This document shows positions 54,048-63,500 of a stretch of 64,000 bases of DNA, piece by piece (the first letter of the stretch is position 1; every line of letters starts with the position of its first letter). The stretch spans positions 345,887-409,886 of the forward strand of contig NZ_LJTC01000001.1 of NCBI RefSeq assembly GCF_001306915.1, written 5' to 3'. A program made the translations under genes and the position numbers. Origin of the DNA: Pseudoalteromonas lipolytica (GTDB taxonomy: Bacteria > Pseudomonadota > Gammaproteobacteria > Enterobacterales > Alteromonadaceae). The notes beneath the pieces were generated by a model. That model saw only the letters and a program-made list of their open reading frames with translations. It was not told where the DNA came from and ran no database searches.

Positions 54048-55280
54048 TCACCTAGGCTTGAACATTTTTATTTCGCTTTTTGGAATAATTGTGATTTTTT
54101 TAATTTGAGGATCCCAGAGGAAGACATAGGTAGAATTGGCTAGTACAAACTTGCTATTTCTATTTCCTTTAAATTTACTATCATAAATTAATTCATACTC
54201 ACTATTTAAATTATCACTCTCTATTTTTTTGATTTTTTTATCAATGGAGTAGTTCATGTGTAGTGCAAATGTTATTAAAGAATATATTACTATAAATATA
54301 GTTATTTTGTTTTCTATATACTTCCAAATTGGCAATGAAGGTATTGTGTTTATAGAGATGAAGAATATTAAAATGCTGAATGCTACAGAGTGAACTTCCC
54401 CTGTGAAATATGAATGTAAAACGAGCTTAGATGTTAAAAGAATAACTATTATAGCTGGTAAAATATCTTTTTTTGTGGTGCTTTTTGTCTCAAACTCTTC
54501 ATCATAAAAATGTTGCTCAACACCTCGGTTAAGCCCATATAAGAAGGATATTATAGCGATAAAAGTCGCTATCAAGGAAGCTGAAATCACATCCACACTA
54601 CTAGCTAAATAGTCAGAAATATTGAAGAAGTTGCTGACGGAAATATTGAAATGATTAAATAAGTAGTAGTTATAAACAAAGCCACTCAAAATAAATAGAG
54701 AAGAGAATAATGAAAATAAAAATGTGATGTTCGCGGATGTAATCTTTATAGGAGGGAAGCTTTTTAGTTTTTCACCTTCAAGTTTTTTCTTAGTTAAAAC
54801 TTTTATATCGTTTTTTAATAACTTAAGCTCTTTCTTTATTGATGATACCTTGGTTTTAAATGTTTCATTATTAAGGCTTGAAGCATCATTTTTCCACTCT
54901 TTTGCCTTCTCTATAGCCTCTATAGCTTCTAGCCTTTCAATATCTTTTTTACTAGAGAATGAATAAAAGTAGGCTTCAATTAAAAAATAATCAGAAATAG
55001 TACTTTGAATCCAAGTGTCGTTTTTAAGTACATCATAAAGCTCATTCACTTCGTTATCGAAATCTGGAGCGGGATCCTCAAAAGTGAGTTTACATAATTT
55101 GAAATTTGCGACTAATGCAATTTTTCTATTATCAGCTAATTTTTTATCAGGGAAAAGTGATAATGCACTTATATAAGCTTTTAATAGAATCGCTTTCTGA
55201 TAGGAAAGCATACATTTTCGAATATGCTTTAAGGCAAGTGTGTAAAAAAACATCATCAATTTAAATAAAAGATTTTTCAT
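54048..55280 (-). CDS. Multi-TM membrane protein of unknown function, candidate cargo
   Basis: 410 residues. The N-terminal 185 residues are soluble and helical, with a TPR-like stretch (YISALSLFPDKKLADNRKIA) and a coiled coil (about 140-170, KKELKLLKNDIKVLTKKKL). Five hydrophobic segments follow at about 190-215, 230-258, 280-300, 310-330 and 338-356. A C-terminal soluble beta-rich region of about 55 residues (YELIYDSKFKGNRNSKFVLA, then TYVFLWDPQIKKITIIP) ends the protein. The motif 'NHFNISVSNFFNISDYLASS' before the second helix is of a type that recurs in island-borne membrane proteins. It is the only minus-strand gene of the island and very AT-rich. A defence role is a guess. Confidence 0.75.
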   Translation of the reverse strand: MKNLLFKLMMFFYTLALKHIRKCMLSYQKAILLKAYISALSLFPDKKLADNRKIALVANFKLCKLTFEDPAPDFDNEVNELYDVLKNDTWIQSTISDYFLIEAYFYSFSSKKDIERLEAIEAIEKAKEWKNDASSLNNETFKTKVSSIKKELKLLKNDIKVLTKKKLEGEKLKSFPPIKITSANITFLFSLFSSLFILSGFVYNYYLFNHFNISVSNFFNISDYLASSVDVISASLIATFIAIISFLYGLNRGVEQHFYDEEFETKSTTKKDILPAIIVILLTSKLVLHSYFTGEVHSVAFSILIFFISINTIPSLPIWKYIENKITIFIVIYSLITFALHMNYSIDKKIKKIESDNLNSEYELIYDSKFKGNRNSKFVLANSTYVFLWDPQIKKITIIPKSEIKMFKPR

Positions 55281-55391
55281 TGACTAGCGAACTTCCTTGG
55301 TGTGTAACTTTTTAAAAGTAGTATTGATGAGTTCAAATTTTGCGTTGAACCTGACTATACTAAAAGTTTAACTTTTGAACAAAGGCTACTT

Positions 55392-55586
55392 ATGAAATAT
55401 TACTATTTTTCAAAATTGGAAGCTTATATTTGCTATATATCAATTCTTGAAATAACTAATGACAGCGAAATGGAAGCATTTATGGACTCTAGCCTTGAAT
55501 TTGGCATTGGACTCAGTAAAGAAAGTGCTCTTGAAGATCTAAACTTCAACCTTGCTGGAATTGGTACTATAAAACTTCATAGTTAA
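55392..55586 (+). CDS. Small hypothetical protein in the island
   Basis: 64 residues. AAAGG lies 7 bases upstream of the ATG. It has a hydrophobic N-terminus (YYYFSKLEAYICYISILEIT) and an acidic remainder, with no recognised family. The 254 bp after it (55587-55840) hold no other supported gene. Confidence 0.5.
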   Translation: MKYYYFSKLEAYICYISILEITNDSEMEAFMDSSLEFGIGLSKESALEDLNFNLAGIGTIKLHS

Positions 55587-55840
55587 CTCCCGCCTAATAA
55601 TGTTTGCTATTTAAAAAATGGCAAACTATATTAAAAAAGCTGAAAAATGATGGAAATTGTTAGAAATCAGCAAATATTTAGTGAGGCCTTAGGTCATCAT
55701 GCTTTAAGTCGCCACGCATTAGCTGCGTGAGCAAATCAAGAGTTAATCATTACCAAACAGATAATTTCCGTTTGGAATTATAGTTTTTTTGATTTTTCGG
55801 TTGCTAAAAGTGACTGGAAACTTAATAGTGTGAGAAACCT

Positions 55841-56071
55841 ATGAGCTTATTCCTTTCCAAAGAAGAAATTGTTGAACTTACTGGTAGAAAACAACGCCAG
55901 AAGCAAGTTGAGCAACTTACCGCAATGCGTATTACCTTTACCTTAGATGCTTTTGGCTGGCCAAAAGTGTTACGTAAATCTATTGAAGCTGAACTAGGCG
56001 CAAGCCCAAACCAGCGAAATTCTAATAATAGTTCTATCTTTAAATACACTGAGTTGAATTTAGAGGATTAG
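55841..56071 (+). CDS. DUF4224 domain protein
   Basis: 76 residues. LFLSKEEIVELTGRKQRQKQ, EQLTAMRITFTLDAFGWPKV fits the DUF4224 pattern (LTxEELxELTG...W...I.F..d..GrPvV). These proteins are usually encoded immediately before a tRNA-targeting integrase and probably act like an excisionase or regulator. The integrase starts 4 bp later. Confidence 0.88.
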   Translation: MSLFLSKEEIVELTGRKQRQKQVEQLTAMRITFTLDAFGWPKVLRKSIEAELGASPNQRNSNNSSIFKYTELNLED

Positions 56072-56075
56072 AACT

Positions 56076-57164
56076 ATGGGTAGAAAGCGTTCACCTGAAA
56101 ATCAAAATCTGCCCAGAGGAATGATCTATAACAAAAAAGCTGACACTTATTATTTAAGAGCGGCTGGGCAAAAAGATATTCGACTAGGTAAAACCATACA
56201 TGAAGCCTTTAGAAATTATTATGCTTACGCAGAAATAAACTATGAATGCCGCACAATGTTTGACTTGATAAATAGGTATATGAAAGAAGTTTCACCGACT
56301 AAAGCTAAAGATACACACAAAAGCAACATTGCAGCAGCTAAGAACCTTATTAAACGCTTTGGCTCAATGAACCCTACTATGGTTAGGGCACGTCATGCCT
56401 ATCAGTACTTAGATTTGAGAGCTAGAGAGGGCGCACCTGTTAGAGGAAATCGTGAATTTGCCTTACTCAGCACTGTAATGACCCACGCTGTAAGGTGGGG
56501 AATAATTGATTGTACTCCTTTTAATGGAATAATCAGAAATCCTGAGAGGCCTAGAGATAGACTCGTTTTAGATGAAGAAATAGATGTCTTTTTTAAATAT
56601 TGTCCACGCTGGCTTCAGCTATACATCGAGCTTAAGCTTGCAACAGGTTTAAGGCAAACGGATATGATCAGCCTAAGCAGCAAAGATTGGTGTGAAAAAG
56701 AAGGGTTGAAAGTGCAAACGTCAAAAACCAAAGTAAGGATTCAATACAATTATTGTGATTATTTAGCTAACTTGGTTTCTGAATTAAAAGAAATAAATGG
56801 TTACCGCAACGTAGCAAAGAGGCGTATGCCAATACTTCATTGGTACTTCTTTGCATCCCATGCTAATTCTAAGCGAGATAAACCGTTAACTGCATCAGGA
56901 ATCAGAACTGCATGGAATAAAGCGATGACAAAGGCGTTAGCAAGTGGTGAATTAAAACCAGAGCAACGATTTCAAGAACGAGATCTTAGGGCTAAAGCTG
57001 CAAGTGATTGTGAAAGTATTGCTCAAGCGTCTGAATTGCTAGGTCACTCTAATCTTGGAACAACTAAAAGGGTGTACAGAAGAGGGTATGCTAAAGTTGA
57101 AGCTTTAAAGCCTGATGCAGAGAAAGGTATTGATATTAAACAAAGGATTGAAAAAGAGCGTTAA
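56076..57164 (+). CDS. Tyrosine-type site-specific integrase of the island
   Basis: 362 residues. An N-terminal arm-binding region (LPRGMIYNKKADTYYLRAAG) precedes a core-binding domain (about 60-155) and the catalytic domain: Arg in LATGLRQTDMISL, Lys in TSKTKVRI, Arg in ERDLRAKAASD (the usual His of HxxR is replaced by Asp), His in LLGHSNLGTT and Tyr in RVYRRGY. It lies 174 bp from attR, with its 3' end toward the site. It should insert and excise the element at tRNA-Phe. Confidence 0.93.
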   Translation: MGRKRSPENQNLPRGMIYNKKADTYYLRAAGQKDIRLGKTIHEAFRNYYAYAEINYECRTMFDLINRYMKEVSPTKAKDTHKSNIAAAKNLIKRFGSMNPTMVRARHAYQYLDLRAREGAPVRGNREFALLSTVMTHAVRWGIIDCTPFNGIIRNPERPRDRLVLDEEIDVFFKYCPRWLQLYIELKLATGLRQTDMISLSSKDWCEKEGLKVQTSKTKVRIQYNYCDYLANLVSELKEINGYRNVAKRRMPILHWYFFASHANSKRDKPLTASGIRTAWNKAMTKALASGELKPEQRFQERDLRAKAASDCESIAQASELLGHSNLGTTKRVYRRGYAKVEALKPDAEKGIDIKQRIEKER

Positions 57165-57338
57165 AAAAGGCATCATCAATAGGTTGAATTTGTTTAGTTA
57201 GTTTAAAATCTATAAGTACATAAAAACATTATATTTTTAACTAAACAACAAAGAATTTATTAACTAGACGAAAATTATAGGAAAATTTTTGTAATTAAGT
57301 TTAGTAAAAACAATATTTTAGGTGTTATATTGCGTGGG

Positions 57339-57385
57339 TTGAAAATCCTCGTGTCGGTGGTTCGATTCCGCCTCTGGGCACCATT
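57339..57385 (+). repeat. Right attachment site (attR) of the tRNA-Phe element
   Basis: An exact copy of the 47-bp attL core, from the anticodon loop (TTGAAAATCC) to CACCATT. No tRNA 5' half precedes it, so it is not a functional tRNA gene. Confidence 0.92.
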
Positions 57386-57390
57386 AATTT

Positions 57391-57416
57391 AAAGCCTCGC
57401 AATCGCGAGGCTTTTT
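57391..57416 (+). terminator. Displaced terminator of the tRNA operon
   Basis: AAAGCCTCGC (57391-57400) pairs with GCGAGGCTTT (57405-57414) around AATC, followed by T residues. It lies 8 bp after attR. Before insertion it would have followed the last tRNA-Phe directly. Confidence 0.88.
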
Positions 57417-57449
57417 TGTTTTACCCCCTCCAAATCACGATTTTACTTC

Positions 57450-57604
57450 CCGTAGGCGTGAAATTTAAAGAGCTTTCAGCCGTCAGCTATCAGATTTTAA
57501 ATACATAAGTTAGCGAGTTAGCAAGGGGAAAGAGTAAAGTTAGATTGTGCCCGCACATTACTATGGCTAAACCCGGTGCCGTAGGCGTGAAATTTATTTC
57601 ACGC
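57450..57604. repeat. Mosaic intergenic repeat cluster R5
   Basis: Blocks in inverted orientation: CGTAGGCGTGAAATTTA (first copy), heptads CAGCCGTCAGCTATCAG, GTTAGCGAGTTAGCAAG with GGGGAAAGAGTAAAG, then GCCGTAGGCGTGAAATTTAT (second copy). It continues into the tandem repeat that follows. Confidence 0.8.
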
Positions 57605-57656
57605 GAATAAGAATAATAAGTACTTGTATAAAAGAAAAACTACATGGAAGATTTTC

Positions 57657-57745
57657 GATAGCTGATAGCTGATAGCTGATAGCTGATAGCTGATAGCTGA
57701 TAGCTGATAGCTGATAGCTGATAGCTGATAGCTGATAGCTGATAG
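57657..57745. repeat. 7-bp tandem repeat, 12.7 copies of GATAGCT
   Basis: Twelve perfect consecutive GATAGCT units (57657-57740) plus GATAG. The unit equals the heptad seen in degenerate form in every mosaic cluster (GCTGATA, GCTGACG, GCTGAAA). A likely polymorphic VNTR. The region up to 57883 holds no other gene and is upstream of the efflux operon. Confidence 0.97.
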
Positions 57746-57883
57746 TTTGTAGCTTACCTCCATTTTCCTACCATTCATCGTCGTCAAATGTCAGGCAGTG
57801 TAATGTTATGTAAAGTCAGTTGAGCAAAACTTAGCGTGGTGCTTGAATTACACTCATAAATAGATGTTTTTCAGGTTTTTAGA

Positions 57884-59290
57884 ATGAATTGGCAATATAA
57901 GCCGAGTTTATTGGCTTTAAGTGTAATTTTGCTAAGTGCATGTGCGAGCCAGCCGACTCACAATGAACGAGTTGCTGAGCTTGAGACAGTACCAAGTGCA
58001 TGGCAGCAACTCCCTTCTAGCGACAAAGCGCTTGCTGTTGAAGATAACTGGTTGCAGCAATTACACGACCCTCAAGTTTTTACTTTAGTTGAGCAAGCAT
58101 TAGCCCATAACCAAGCGATTTTACAAGCGGGCTATGATGTCGCGATTAAAGAGCAGCAGCTTATTGCCGCTGGGGCTGATTTATGGCCAAGCCTTGATTT
58201 ATCAACACGTGCGAGCCGTAGTAAAGATAACCGCCCTGTTAGTTATAACAACGCCAGCTCAGCATCATTAGAATTAAGCTACGAAGTTGATTTATGGGGT
58301 AAATTATCAGCCTCAGAACGACAAGCAAATCTTGAATACCTAGCTGAAAAAGCCACATTTGCACAAAGCAAACAACAATTAGTCGCTGATGTGGTAGCGG
58401 GTTGGTTTGATGTTATTACGAATCACAAATTACTTGAACTATACAAGCAGCGTGAGCAAAACGCTGAGAAAAATTTAGATATTATTGAGTCGGGTTATCG
58501 CCAAGGTTTAAATGAAGCGCTTGATGTTTACCTTGCTCGTAATGAGCTAAACACTGAGCGCTCGAATATAGCGGCGCAGCAAGCAACGTTAACTAAATCG
58601 ATTCGCGATTTAGAGCGTTTAACAGGCCAATACCCAACTGGCGCGTTAAGCGTTAGCGCAGATTTACCACTACTCGATAGTGCCATTCCGCTTGGTTTAC
58701 CTTCAGAGCTTATTACTCGCAAACCTGAGTTAATGGCAAGCTGGTATCAATTACTTAGCACCGACGCTGGGCTTGCTTATGCGCATAAACAGCGTTTTCC
58801 GAGCTTGAATCTTTCTGCATCAATCAGTGATGGCACAGATAGAGTGAGCGACTTATTTTCGCCTTCAAGCTTAGCGTGGTCGCTGATTGGTAGTATTTCG
58901 ATGCCGCTTTTTGAAGGTGGCCGCTTAAAAGCCAATGAAGAACAAGCAAGGTTAAACGTTAAGCGCCAAGAGCAGGCTTATCTTGCCACACTTTATGATG
59001 CCTTTAACGATGTTGAAACAGCCATCAGCCAAGAGCAAGCGCTTAAAGTACGCTACGAAAAAACCTTAGAAGCGCAAGAAAATGCCATTACCGCAGAGGC
59101 ATTAGCGTTTGAACAATATCAAAGTGGTTTAGTTACCTACACCACGGTACTCGATGCACAAGACCGTTCGTTCAATGCGCAAAGTTCGGTAATCGAACTT
59201 AAAAACCAATTAATTATCAACAGAATCAACTTACATATTGCCCTTGGTGGTGATTTTAGTGAAGCAAACAGCGAAGTAGCAGAGCAATAA
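57884..59290 (+). CDS. RND efflux outer-membrane lipoprotein (TolC/OprM-like)
   Basis: The outer-membrane channel of a tripartite pump. 468 residues with lipobox LLSAC (lipidated Cys20). Two OEP domains have the internal repeat typical of the family: ALAHNQAILQAGYDVAIKEQ in the first half and ARLNVKRQEQAYLATLYDAF in the second, with ASISDGTDRVSDLFSPSSLA and LFEGGRLKANEEQ. It begins an operon with the adaptor (2-bp gap) and the RND permease. Confidence 0.93.
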   Translation: MNWQYKPSLLALSVILLSACASQPTHNERVAELETVPSAWQQLPSSDKALAVEDNWLQQLHDPQVFTLVEQALAHNQAILQAGYDVAIKEQQLIAAGADLWPSLDLSTRASRSKDNRPVSYNNASSASLELSYEVDLWGKLSASERQANLEYLAEKATFAQSKQQLVADVVAGWFDVITNHKLLELYKQREQNAEKNLDIIESGYRQGLNEALDVYLARNELNTERSNIAAQQATLTKSIRDLERLTGQYPTGALSVSADLPLLDSAIPLGLPSELITRKPELMASWYQLLSTDAGLAYAHKQRFPSLNLSASISDGTDRVSDLFSPSSLAWSLIGSISMPLFEGGRLKANEEQARLNVKRQEQAYLATLYDAFNDVETAISQEQALKVRYEKTLEAQENAITAEALAFEQYQSGLVTYTTVLDAQDRSFNAQSSVIELKNQLIINRINLHIALGGDFSEANSEVAEQ

Positions 59291-59292
59291 TC

Positions 59293-60591
59293 ATGAATAG
59301 CAAGACACGTAAAATTTTAATTCCATTGGTAGTGATCGTTGTGACGGTACTGCTTGTCATGTTTATTAAAGGCAACCCGCCTCAAGCAAACCGCTTTTCT
59401 TCACCGCCAAAAGCAAAAGTGAATGTGGCTGTTAAAACCCTAACACCAGAAACCTATCAGGTGATGATTGATAGTTTTGGCACCGTAAAGCCACGTACGC
59501 AAAGTATGCTAGTCGCGCAGGCTTCAGGGCAAATTATCGAAATTAGTGAGCAATTTCGTGAAGGTGGCTTTTTCGAAAAAGGCGATGTGTTGTTGCAATT
59601 AGATGATAGGGATCACCGCGCCGAAGTAAAATCAGCACAAGCAGCTTTATTAACCGCTGAGCAAAGCCTACTTGAAGAGCAAGCTCGTGGTCGTCAAGCA
59701 ATTACCGATTGGGAGCGCTTAGGAAAGGGTGAACAAGCAAGTAGTCTGGTACTGCGTAAGCCACAACTTGCAGCTGCCGAAGCAAGTGTATTGTCTGCCC
59801 AAGCGACGCTTGAAAAAGCGAAACTTGATTTAGAGCGTACAAAAATCACTGCTCCATACGCGGGGCGAGTTTTAAGCCGCAGCGTAGACTTAGGTCAGGT
59901 GGTGAGTAATAACATGGAACTTGCCAGTATTTATGCCATTGACCGTGTTGAAATTCGCTTACCAATCAAAAATAAAGATCTGCCGTTCATTAACTTACCA
60001 GAACAATTTCGTGATGGTGCTAAAAATAGTGCCGGTTCACTCGTTAAATTTAGCTCAGATCTTGTTGGTAAACAGCAATGGCAAGGTCAAGTTATTCGCA
60101 CCGAAGGTGCCATTGATGAAAGCGCGCAGCAGCTTTATGTGGTTGCACAAATTAATGACCCTTACAAAGCCACTTCAGCTAATCAATACCCAATTAAAAT
60201 TGGTCAGTACATCAAAGCGCAAATTACCGGCAAGGCGATTGAAAATGCCATTGTGATCCCAAACAGTGCTATTTATCAAGGCACCTATGTTTATGTTGAA
60301 GAGCAAGGTGTGTTGCGTCGCAAAAACATCTCACTGGCTTGGCAAAACGCGACTCAAGCTATGGTTGCCGAAGGCTTATCAGCAGGAGATCACTTAGTGA
60401 TTACGCCGCTTGGTCAAGTTAGCTCAGGTACCCAAGTGACGGTAATGGGAAGCGAAGCGTATCAAGCTACACGTGGTAAAGCACAGCGTCCAAGCCGTGA
60501 AGAGCTTGAAAAGCAAGCAAAAGAGCAAGGTATTACCGTTGAAAAATTAATTGAACAACGCCGCGCTGCTCGTAAGCAAGGAGCGCAATAA
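59293..60591 (+). CDS. RND efflux periplasmic adaptor subunit (MFP family)
   Basis: 432 residues anchored by an N-terminal helix (about 9-26). The lipoyl-like halves are VAQASGQIIEISEQFREGGF and ITAPYAGRVLSRSVDLGQVV, flanking an alpha-helical hairpin (about 110-180, rich in Ala, Glu and Gln). Beta-barrel and membrane-proximal domains follow. The C-terminal tail is unusually basic and helical (RPSREELEKQAKEQGITVEK). It links the channel and the permease, and its stop overlaps the permease ATG (TAATGA). Confidence 0.94.
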   Translation: MNSKTRKILIPLVVIVVTVLLVMFIKGNPPQANRFSSPPKAKVNVAVKTLTPETYQVMIDSFGTVKPRTQSMLVAQASGQIIEISEQFREGGFFEKGDVLLQLDDRDHRAEVKSAQAALLTAEQSLLEEQARGRQAITDWERLGKGEQASSLVLRKPQLAAAEASVLSAQATLEKAKLDLERTKITAPYAGRVLSRSVDLGQVVSNNMELASIYAIDRVEIRLPIKNKDLPFINLPEQFRDGAKNSAGSLVKFSSDLVGKQQWQGQVIRTEGAIDESAQQLYVVAQINDPYKATSANQYPIKIGQYIKAQITGKAIENAIVIPNSAIYQGTYVYVEEQGVLRRKNISLAWQNATQAMVAEGLSAGDHLVITPLGQVSSGTQVTVMGSEAYQATRGKAQRPSREELEKQAKEQGITVEKLIEQRRAARKQGAQ

Positions 60592-63500
60592 TGATAGCTT
60601 GGTTTACAAAGAATCATGTTGCAGCAAACTTATTGCTGATCAGCATTTTATTAGCGGGGCTATTTAGCGTATCGACGCAAATACCACTTGAAGTGTTCCC
60701 GTCATTTGAAGCAGACCGCATTAGTGTTAGCGTGACCCTACGTGGCTCAACACCTGAAGATGTTGAAAAAGGTGTCGCTATCCGTATTGAAGAAGCGGTG
60801 CAAGATCTCGAAGGCGTAAAGCGCATAACTAGCCGCTCATCAGAAGGCTCTGCCTCGGTATCAATTGAAGTCGATACTGGCTATGACCCACGGGAGCTAT
60901 TAGCCGATATTAAAAGCCGGGTTGATGCCATTAATACTTTTCCGGTTGATGCCGAAAAACCGGTTGTAGCACTCGCGCAGCGCACTCGTGAAGTAATAGC
61001 GGTTACTGTGTCGAGTGAATACGGCGAAAAAGAAACTTTAGAATATGCCGAACATGTACGTGATGACTTATTACGCTTGCCAGAAATCACTCAGGTAGAG
61101 CTAAGTGGGGTGCGAGATTACGAAATTGCCATTGAAGTAAGCCAAGATACATTACGCCAATATGATTTACGCTTATCGGACATTTCTTCAGCAATTAGTA
61201 ATTCAAGTACCGATGTTTCTGCAGGTAACTTAAAAACCGAAGGGGGAGATGTACTCATTCGTTCAAAAGGCCAAGCCTATCGTAAAGATGAGTTTGCCCA
61301 AGTTGTGGTGAAGTACCAAGCTGATGGTACCATTATTCGCCTAGGTGATATTGCCCGTATTACCGATGACTTCGAAGAAACCCCAGTCCGTACTCGCTTC
61401 AATGGTAAGCAAGCGGCATTTATTGATGTGTATCGTATTGGTCCGCAAAGTGCGATTGAAGTTGCAGATGCGGTAAAAAATTACATTACCGAGCATCAAA
61501 GTCAGCTGCCTGAAGGGTTTGAGTTAAGCTTTTGGGATGACGACTCTGAAATCGTGAAAAGCCGTATTGCGACGCTAACAACCAATGCTATTCAGGGTGG
61601 CATTTTAGTTCTTGCATTACTAACCTTGTTCTTGCGTCCTGCCATTGCGTTTTGGGTGTTTATTGGTATCCCTGTGTCATTCATGGGCGCGTTTTTAGCG
61701 ATGCCAATTTTTGGTATTACGCTTAATGTAATGAGTTTATTTGGTTTTATTTTGGTACTTGGTATTGTTGTTGATGATGCCATTGTGACCGGTGAAAATG
61801 TCTACACCCACCTAAAAACAGCCGAAAGTGGTGAGCAAGCTGCTATTCGTGGTACGCAAGAAGTTGCGACACCCGTTACCTTTGGTGTACTTACAACGGT
61901 TGCAGCATTTTTACCATTAGCCTTTATCGAAGGTAACCGTGGTGCCTTATTTGCGCAAATTCCTGTTGTCGTTATTCCGGTATTACTGTTCTCTTTAATT
62001 GAGTCTAAATTTGTTCTGCCGGCTCACTTAAAGTACTTAAAACTGCGCAGCGAAAAAAGTAATCCGTCAAAACTGCAGCAGTTTCAGCAGCGTTTTGCCG
62101 ATGGCTTTGAACACGCCATTATGAAGTACTATCAGCCGCTACTAAATGTTGCGCTAAAGAATAAATTAGCAACGGTCAGCTTGTTCGTAGGTATTTTCTT
62201 TATCATTTTGACCCTGATCACCAGCGGTTGGACGAAGTTTATATTCTTCCCGCGTATTCCAAGTGAAACCGTTCGCGCAGAGCTAACATTCCCTGCTGGA
62301 ACACCGTTTGAAGTGACCAACAAATACATCATCGATATGTCAGATAAGGCCAAAGAGCTACAAGACAAGTATCGTGATGAAGATGGCCAAAGCGTGATTT
62401 TAAATATTTTGGCAACCACAGGTGGCCGTGGTGGTTCATCAAATACAGGTAGTGTGCGCTTTGAAATCACACCAGCCGAAAAACGTGAATCAGATATTGG
62501 CTCTCGAGAGCTTGCCAGTGAATGGCGTGACCTTATTGGTATTATACCGGGCGCAGAGAGTGTAACTTTCCGTGCTGAATTTGGTCGAAGTTCAGACCCC
62601 ATTGATGTGCAGCTAAGTGGCAGCTCAATCGATACCCTTGAAGCTGTAGCAGAAAAGGTAAAAGAGCGTTTAGCAACTTACCCAACTGTGTACGAAATTG
62701 CTGATAGCATGTCAGATGGTAAAGACGAGCTGCAAATTGAGCTAACAGAGCAAGGTTTAGCACTTGGTTTAAACCGTGTTGATGTATCGCAACAAGTGCG
62801 TAATTCGTTCTTTGGTGCGCAAGTTCAACGTATTCAACGTGGCCGCGATGATGTGCGTGTAATGGTGCGTTTACCAATTGAAGAGCGCCGCTCAGTTGCT
62901 GATTTAACTGATATTTTAATTAAAACCCCAACGGGTGGCACAGTGCCATTGTCGCATGTGGCGACCTTAGTACCGGGGCAAAGTCCATCGTCTATTTATC
63001 GTATTGATCGCTATCGTACGTTGAATGTGACAGCCGATGTTGAAAAATCAAATACCAATATGACGGTACTGCAAGCAGACTTAAAAACCTACTTAGATGA
63101 GCTAATGGTGCAATACCCAGGTGTTGATTACTCGCTCGAAGGTGAAGCTAAAGAGCAGCGTGAATCATTTGGTTCACTCGCTTGGGGCCTGGTGTTTGTA
63201 TTCTTTATTATTTATGCGTTATTAGCGATACCATTTAAATCATATATGCAGCCATTAATTGTGATGAGTGTTATTCCGTTTGGTATGATAGGTGCGGTAA
63301 TGGGCCACTGGGTAATGGGCATGGAGTTAACCATTATGAGCCTACTTGGCATGCTAGCCTTGATAGGCGTTGTAGTGAATGACTCATTGGTACTGGTTGA
63401 CTTTATTAATAAGAAGCGTGAAGAGGGCGGTGATTTACTGGAAACCGTTAAGCTTGCAGGGGCGGCACGCTTTCGCCCAGTAATGCTAACCAGTTTAACC

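Larger units (their letters stand above)
50251..57385 (+). mobile_element. 7.1-kb integrative genomic island in tRNA-Phe
   Basis: It is bounded by the 47-bp tRNA-derived direct repeats. An integrase gene sits next to the right end with a DUF4224 gene before it, as in many tRNA-targeted islands. Contents: a winged-helix-like protein, a GNAT acetyltransferase, two very small genes, a second tyrosine recombinase, a multi-TM membrane protein, DUF4224 and the integrase. No structural phage genes, conjugation genes or clear replication genes are seen, so it is probably mobilised by helpers or is a degraded satellite. Its base composition is AT-rich, like the cargo genes. Confidence 0.9.

Noticed and set aside
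57339..57383. A fifth tRNA-Phe gene
   Set aside because: Only the 3' part from the anticodon loop is present; it is the attR copy of the attachment site.
57657..57745. Possible CRISPR-like array
   Set aside because: The units are 7 bp without spacers, and there are no cas genes in the window.
57599..57787. Open frame with a repeating Ser-Tyr-Gln-Leu-Ser-Ala-Ile peptide on the minus strand
   Set aside because: It is only the translation of the 7-bp tandem repeat, which stays open in several frames. There is no ribosome-binding site.
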